Shown piece after piece: positions 21,151 to 24,528 of a stretch of 24,528 bases of DNA. Made by a program: the position numbers and the translations under genes. Source of the stretch: Spirochaetaceae bacterium (GTDB lineage: Bacteria > Spirochaetota > Spirochaetia > Treponematales > Breznakiellaceae); NCBI GenBank assembly GCA_031283025.1, contig JAITCP010000015.1, positions 1 through 24,528 of the forward strand. Direction: 5' to 3'. The notes below the pieces were generated by a model, which had not been told where the DNA came from, ran no database searches, and saw only the letters and a list, made by a program, of their open reading frames with translations. Numbering within the stretch: the first letter of the stretch is position 1; every line of letters starts with the position of its first letter.

Positions 21151-23246
21151 ACCAGCCCGATACTGTCGAAACACCGGCAGCCCCCTTTTGGGACCAGAAC
21201 CTCGCCCTGCTCCGCACCCGCTATCCCGGCCTGGCGGAAGAACTGATTTCCAATCACAATATGAACCACGGAGATAACCCGCATGGTGTCAGGCACCAAT
21301 TTTGCCCGGAGCAGACCCCGGCGAGGGAGCCCACTTTGGTTTACCGGGAAAAACCGGATTCGCCGGGCGTGCTGATCCATTCCCGGCATGATCCTGTCCG
21401 GGAAGGACAACGCGTGGCGGAGGCCGCGCTGGCAGGACCGGAAAATGCGGCGATCATCGTGTTGGGGTTTGGCCTGGGCTATGCCGCGGAAGCGCTGGCA
21501 AAAAGCGGGCGTACCCTGATTATCGTGGAACGGCGCAAAGAACTGTTCCGGCTTGCCCTGGAACTGCGGAATCTGGAAGCGTTGCTTTCACCGGGAAAGG
21601 CGGTGTTTGTTATTGGATCAAACAGCGTTACCGGCGCACTGGCGCTGCTTGAACAATCCGTTCTGGCCGGAAGCAAACTTCAGATCGTCAAAAACCGGGC
21701 CCTCCTGGCCCTGACGGCGGAAGATGAGGTCTGGTATGCCGAAACGGAAAGGCAGATCAATACCTGGGCTTCCAAAGACGAAATTAACGCGGCAACATTG
21801 CGGCGCTTTGGCAAGCGGTGGACGCGGAATCTGGCGGCCAATCTGGCGGGGGTGCTGCACTTTCCCGGCGTTAAAAATCTGGAAAATGTATTTGCACAAA
21901 CAGGTATCCCCGTATTCCTTGCCGCTGCAGGCCCGTCCATTACCGCTGCGGGGCCGTTACTGGCGGAAATTCAGAGCCGTTGCGTTACCGTAGCGGTGGA
22001 TACTTCCCTTCGGTTTTTTCTTGAACGGGGCATAGAACCGGATTTTGTTGTTTCCGTGGATCCCCAGTACTGGAATGTCCGGCACCTCCACCGGGCCGCC
22101 GCTCCCAATACCACCCTTATCGCTGAATCGGCGGTATATTCAAGCCTGCTAAAACCGTTTTTGCAAAACAGCGCGGGGGAGGGAAACTCGCAGGGAGCGC
22201 CCTTTATAAATATGCCCCCTGAGCGGGTGCCCTCTATGAAAGGAGCCTTTGAACGGATGCCCTTTAAGCGGGTGTTTTTTTGCCAGTCACTTTTCCCCTT
22301 GGGCCGCTTTATTGAAGACCGTACCGATCCCAAGGGCGTTCTGGGCGCAGGCGGGTCGGTGGCAACCACCGCATGGGACTTTGCCCGCCTTCTGGGGCCG
22401 CAGGCGATATGGACGGCCGGGTTGGATTTAGCCTTTCCCGGGCGGCAAACCCACTTTAAGGGCGCTCTTTTTGAAGAAAACGCCCACGCGGTATCAAAGC
22501 GCCTATGCCCGGCGGAAACTCTTTCCGTACAGGCGCTGGAAAGCGGCGTCCCCTTTTACGGGCTTTCCGCCGGGGGCGGCAAAGTTTTGACGGACAGGCG
22601 GCTTTCACTCTATGCCGCCTGGTTTGAAAACCGCTTTAGGAATACGGGTTCTGGCAGAGCTTTTTCAGACGGCACGGCGGATTCCGGCATAGCCAATTAC
22701 AGCCTTTCCCCCCAGGGGCTGGCCATTCCGGGGCTTGCCGTTGCCGAAACGGAGAAACTCCTCGCCCTGCCCCCCCGCCGGGACGAGATCGCCCAAATCC
22801 TGGAAACAGTCTACCGCCGCATAGAGGACGATTTTTACGGAAACGAAGCGGCGGAAAACCGGAAAACCAGCTATATACAAGCCCTGGAAAGTCTTGTCCG
22901 GGGCCTGGAAGTAATCCGGGAAAACGCTGTGGAGGCTGCTTCCATTACAAAAGTAGCTTTAGCCGCTGCAAATGCGGACGCAAATTCCACGGTGAACTGT
23001 AGTGCTGCGGCCCGGCAAGGAGCGAAAACGGAAAAAATCCTTCAAAAATTGGACAGAATTAACGCCTTTATCGCAGAAAGTCCGGTAAAGGATGCCGCAG
23101 GTTTTCTCTTTCCCCCCGCTTCCGAACTGGAAAAGGAACTGGTTGAAACAGAGCCTCTCAGGCGGCACCTGGAATTCTCCCTCCGCTTTTACCGTTCCCT
23201 TGAGGAATCAACGGAATTTACCCTTCGATTGTTAAAAAGGCGGTAA
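21147..23246 (+). CDS. DUF115/MptE-like protein, motility-associated glycosyltransferase type
   Basis: A 699-residue protein with no signal peptide. Residues about 225-430 match the DUF115 (MptE-like) domain: VFLAAAGPSITAAGPLLAEI, VAVDTSLRFFLERGIEPDFVVSVDPQ and AGGSVATTAWDFARLLG followed by GLDLAFPG. An N-terminal LGFGLGYAAEAL (106-117) precedes it, and HSRHDPVREGQR is also typical of the group. In other bacteria, relatives called Maf add nonulosonic acids to flagellin. Treponemal flagellins are known to be glycosylated, so a similar role here is a reasonable inference, not proven. Oddities are a pentapeptide repeat (356-375) inside the DUF115 region and a GGTGTCAGGCACC word in the N-terminal part. 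It is translationally coupled to the penicillin-binding protein. Confidence 0.82.
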   Translation: MNQPDTVETPAAPFWDQNLALLRTRYPGLAEELISNHNMNHGDNPHGVRHQFCPEQTPAREPTLVYREKPDSPGVLIHSRHDPVREGQRVAEAALAGPENAAIIVLGFGLGYAAEALAKSGRTLIIVERRKELFRLALELRNLEALLSPGKAVFVIGSNSVTGALALLEQSVLAGSKLQIVKNRALLALTAEDEVWYAETERQINTWASKDEINAATLRRFGKRWTRNLAANLAGVLHFPGVKNLENVFAQTGIPVFLAAAGPSITAAGPLLAEIQSRCVTVAVDTSLRFFLERGIEPDFVVSVDPQYWNVRHLHRAAAPNTTLIAESAVYSSLLKPFLQNSAGEGNSQGAPFINMPPERVPSMKGAFERMPFKRVFFCQSLFPLGRFIEDRTDPKGVLGAGGSVATTAWDFARLLGPQAIWTAGLDLAFPGRQTHFKGALFEENAHAVSKRLCPAETLSVQALESGVPFYGLSAGGGKVLTDRRLSLYAAWFENRFRNTGSGRAFSDGTADSGIANYSLSPQGLAIPGLAVAETEKLLALPPRRDEIAQILETVYRRIEDDFYGNEAAENRKTSYIQALESLVRGLEVIRENAVEAASITKVALAAANADANSTVNCSAAARQGAKTEKILQKLDRINAFIAESPVKDAAGFLFPPASELEKELVETEPLRRHLEFSLRFYRSLEESTEFTLRLLKRR
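22212..22271 (+). repeat. 15-base in-frame tandem repeat in the DUF115 gene
   Basis: Four 15-base units encode MPPER, VPSMK, GAFER and MPFKR (residues 356-375); the DNA words are ATGCCCCCTGAGCGG and ATGCCCTTTAAGCGG with variants between. They interrupt the conserved domain between YSSLLKPFL and FFCQSLFPLG. Confidence 0.72.
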
Positions 23247-23292
23247 AAATGTTACAGAGAAGGGAAAAATAGGGGGTTAGCCCTGAAAATCT

Positions 23293-23349
23293 AAAAAAAA
23301 ATGAAAAAAATGAAAAAAACTTGACAAAAGTCTTGTTTATTATCATTAT
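23293..23349 (+). promoter_or_regulatory. Strong promoter with phased A-tracts
   Basis: TTGACA at 23321-23326 is a perfect -35 box; 17 bases later CATTAT (23344-23349) is a four-of-six -10 box. Upstream, three A-tracts end at 23301, 23310 and 23319, in 9-base steps, as expected for a bent UP element. Transcription should start near 23356. Confidence 0.7.
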
Positions 23350-23350
23350 T

Positions 23351-23408
23351 AGAACGTAGATGTTCTTAGCCCCTTTTGGGGCTTGTAAAACTTACAAAGA
23401 GAAAGTAA
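23351..23408 (+). promoter_or_regulatory. Hairpin-rich leader of the unknown two-gene unit
   Basis: Three inverted repeats follow the promoter: AGAAC-N6-GTTCT (23351-23366), which overlaps the likely start and could be an operator; AGCCCC-TTTT-GGGGCT (23368-23383); and TTGTAA-AAC-TTACAA (23383-23397). A weak GAGAAAG precedes ATG 23409. The last two cannot both use base 23383 but can otherwise stack. No T-run follows them, so they are not a simple terminator. Confidence 0.6.
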
Positions 23409-23633
23409 ATGAATTTTGCAGAGTTAAATAGAATGAGTGATCAGGAAGCGTTGAAGCGTTTCAATAGCATACCGGCTCCTTCTTATCCGGAATCTATCAA
23501 TACCGATCCCGATAGAATAGAAGACATACTCAGTGATTTCAATGCAAGAAAAACTTCCCAAGAAGACAGGGAAACATTACGGGCTGATCTGATTCGGGTT
23601 AAGGGGTATTCTCCCGCTCCTGCTAACATATAG
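23409..23633 (+). CDS. Small hypothetical protein
   Basis: A 74-residue acidic, hydrophilic protein without signal peptide or membrane segment; I recognise no family. It begins MNFAELNRMSDQEALKRF and ends with VKGYSPAPANI; the middle (DRIEDILSDFNARKTSQEDR) looks helical. The ATG follows a hairpin-rich leader and a strong-looking promoter, so expression could be high. The next gene lies 108 bases on in the same direction and is probably in the same transcript. The pairing of a small first gene with a larger second recalls antitoxin-toxin or regulator-effector modules, but nothing in either sequence proves that. Confidence 0.6.
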   Translation: MNFAELNRMSDQEALKRFNSIPAPSYPESINTDPDRIEDILSDFNARKTSQEDRETLRADLIRVKGYSPAPANI

Positions 23634-23741
23634 TTTTTTATACAATTAAGGCAGTCCCAAAGTCTGGCATTTTGGAACCACCTCAATTAAGAGAGATTAA
23701 CTGGCCTAAAGGCTTGAAAAAATAAATGGGGTCTTGCTGCT

Positions 23742-24371
23742 ATGGAGAATGGTCAACGGGCTGCTTTGTTAGAGCATATTGATCAGTTATTGAGAGAGAA
23801 GAAAATTAACGATGCGGATATTAAATGTATCGTTAAACAGGCGCTGGATGAAAAGCATCTTGCTCCCTTTTCAGATTCTATATTTTTGAAATATAAGGCG
23901 CTTGTCGCAAGTACATCTATTAGTTGTTCCAATTCTTGGTCAAAAAGTCTTAATATTTCCTTCTCCGATCTCAAGGAAGCCTGCTCTGAAATCGAAACAG
24001 ACCTCCGTATTATATTGGTCCGTAGAAAAGAACTTATCGGCAAGGACGAAAAAACCGGATCACCCCGCTTGGCTCGTGGAAAAATTGCCGGGGTAACGAC
24101 TTTTCGTCTTGCCCGGGCGCACATTATTCATTTGAATCCCGATTGTGTCAGGTGCAATGATGACCGTATAATTAATGGGCAGTCACCCTGTCCTGTTATG
24201 AATTTCAACACCGAATTCGCTATATGCTGCGGCTTTGAATTCATTAAGAAAAAGTATTCTACTCTCCCAAAAGAGATTCGGGCTGAACTTGTTTATACCC
24301 TCACCAAACGTCATATGAATCAGGAAACGCTTGGAATTATTTTTGACGCCCTTCAATATATAGTCCGGTGA
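23742..24371 (+). CDS. Hypothetical protein with a His/Cys cluster
   Basis: A 209-residue protein with no signal peptide and no recognised family. The N-terminal 100 residues look helical and charged. The notable part is residues 127-163: HIIH, then CVRC (135, 138), Cys150 and the pair CC (162-163), giving HxxH-x4-CxxC-x11-C, which could hold zinc or an iron-sulfur cluster. The C-terminal 40 residues are again helical (LPKEIRAELVYTL and on). The start ATG 23742 has no strong ribosome binding site. It follows the small gene by 108 bases that contain an imperfect inverted repeat (CCCAAA / TTTGGA near 23655-23680). Hairpin repeat G follows about 48 bases after the stop. Confidence 0.6.
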   Translation: MENGQRAALLEHIDQLLREKKINDADIKCIVKQALDEKHLAPFSDSIFLKYKALVASTSISCSNSWSKSLNISFSDLKEACSEIETDLRIILVRRKELIGKDEKTGSPRLARGKIAGVTTFRLARAHIIHLNPDCVRCNDDRIINGQSPCPVMNFNTEFAICCGFEFIKKKYSTLPKEIRAELVYTLTKRHMNQETLGIIFDALQYIVR

Positions 24372-24418
24372 AAGAAAGCCAGAAAATATACCGCAAAACC
24401 CCATTTACAGCTTAAGGG

Positions 24419-24448
24419 AATCTCTAAAAACTTCAGTTTTTAGAGATT
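24419..24448. repeat. Hairpin repeat G (CTCTAAA stem, CTTCAG core)
   Basis: AATCTCTAAAAACT and AGTTTTTAGAGATT are perfect 14-base complements around TC. The left arm shares GGGAA(T/C)CTCTAAAAAC with hairpins A, E and H; the core AAACTTCAGTTTTT is that of hairpins B and C. It may also end the transcript of the preceding gene. Confidence 0.82.
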
Positions 24449-24462
24449 TACCGCTGAAAAAC

Positions 24463-24495
24463 GCACGTTTCGCAGCCCAAAGGGCGAGAAACTGC
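24463..24495. repeat. GC-rich hairpin between repeats G and H
   Basis: GTTTC (24467-24471) pairs with GAAAC (24488-24492), and inside it GCCC-AAA-GGGC (24475-24485); GCA/TGC extends the base. It is unlike the neighbouring hairpins in sequence and lies exactly between them. Confidence 0.55.
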
Positions 24496-24497
24496 AA

Positions 24498-24528
24498 AGG
24501 AACCTCTAAAAACAACCGGTTTTTAGAG
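24498..24528. repeat. Hairpin repeat H (CTCTAAA stem, AACCGG core), cut by window end
   Basis: CTCTAAAAAC (24504-24513) pairs with GTTTTTAGAG (24519-24528). By comparison with repeat E, the right arm should continue with GTTCC beyond the window, to pair with GGAAC at 24499-24503. Confidence 0.75.

Noticed and set aside
23351..23366. LexA box at AGAAC-N6-GTTCT
   Set aside because: The Gram-positive-type LexA box has GAAC-N4-GTTC; the spacing here is six, so I only call it an operator-like inverted repeat.
23368..23397. Known riboswitch or intrinsic terminator in the leader
   Set aside because: The two short stems do not match any riboswitch architecture that I recognise, and no T-run follows them.

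Overview
The window looks like a chromosomal segment of a host-associated spirochaete, most likely Treponema-like. Pointers are a DUF4954 protein beside RadA, a motility-associated DUF115/MptE-like protein in an operon with a penicillin-binding protein, a LuxR regulator carried on a polytopic membrane domain, and many small lipoproteins. This assignment is inference from family content; no rRNA or other marker gene is present. I recognise no tRNA, CRISPR array or transposase gene.

Layout. (1) 1-2484, plus strand: the 3' end of radA followed directly by a DUF4954 gene. (2) 2485-5632: a visibly AT-richer, accessory-looking stretch with three minus-strand genes (a lipase-like alpha/beta hydrolase and two lipoproteins, one built from 15-residue repeats), then a 500-base gene-free region holding three 43-base tandem units centred on palindromes. 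(3) 5633-12813, plus strand: a membrane-anchored LuxR-type regulator reading straight into a complete peptide-type ABC importer (two permeases, two ATPases, then the substrate-binding lipoprotein under its own ribosome binding site). (4) 13008-14402, minus strand: an M18 aminopeptidase, convergent with the importer, so uptake and breakdown of peptides sit together. (5) 14731-18865, minus strand: a beta-propeller/NodB-like protein whose deacetylase motifs are eroded, two small genes, and a LysM-M23 peptidoglycan hydrolase. (6) 18897-23246, plus strand: signal peptidase I, a class B penicillin-binding protein with a PASTA-like tail, and a DUF115 protein, with overlapping reading frames. (7) 23247-24528: a strong-looking promoter with phased A-tracts and a hairpin-rich leader, driving two unrecognised genes, then more repeat hairpins.

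The most unusual content is in non-coding and repeat DNA. At least eight dispersed hairpins share a core (AAACTTCAGTTTTT or AACAACCGGTTTTT) while their outer stems differ with base pairing kept; six occur as three neighbouring pairs. Three other gene-free stretches carry reiterated words (CACAAAG, CACGGAG, CACGAA) arranged as long imperfect inverted repeats, two of them bracketing the substrate-binding-protein gene. Several genes also contain short in-frame tandem repeats (12, 15 or 18 bases), mostly in surface-related proteins.
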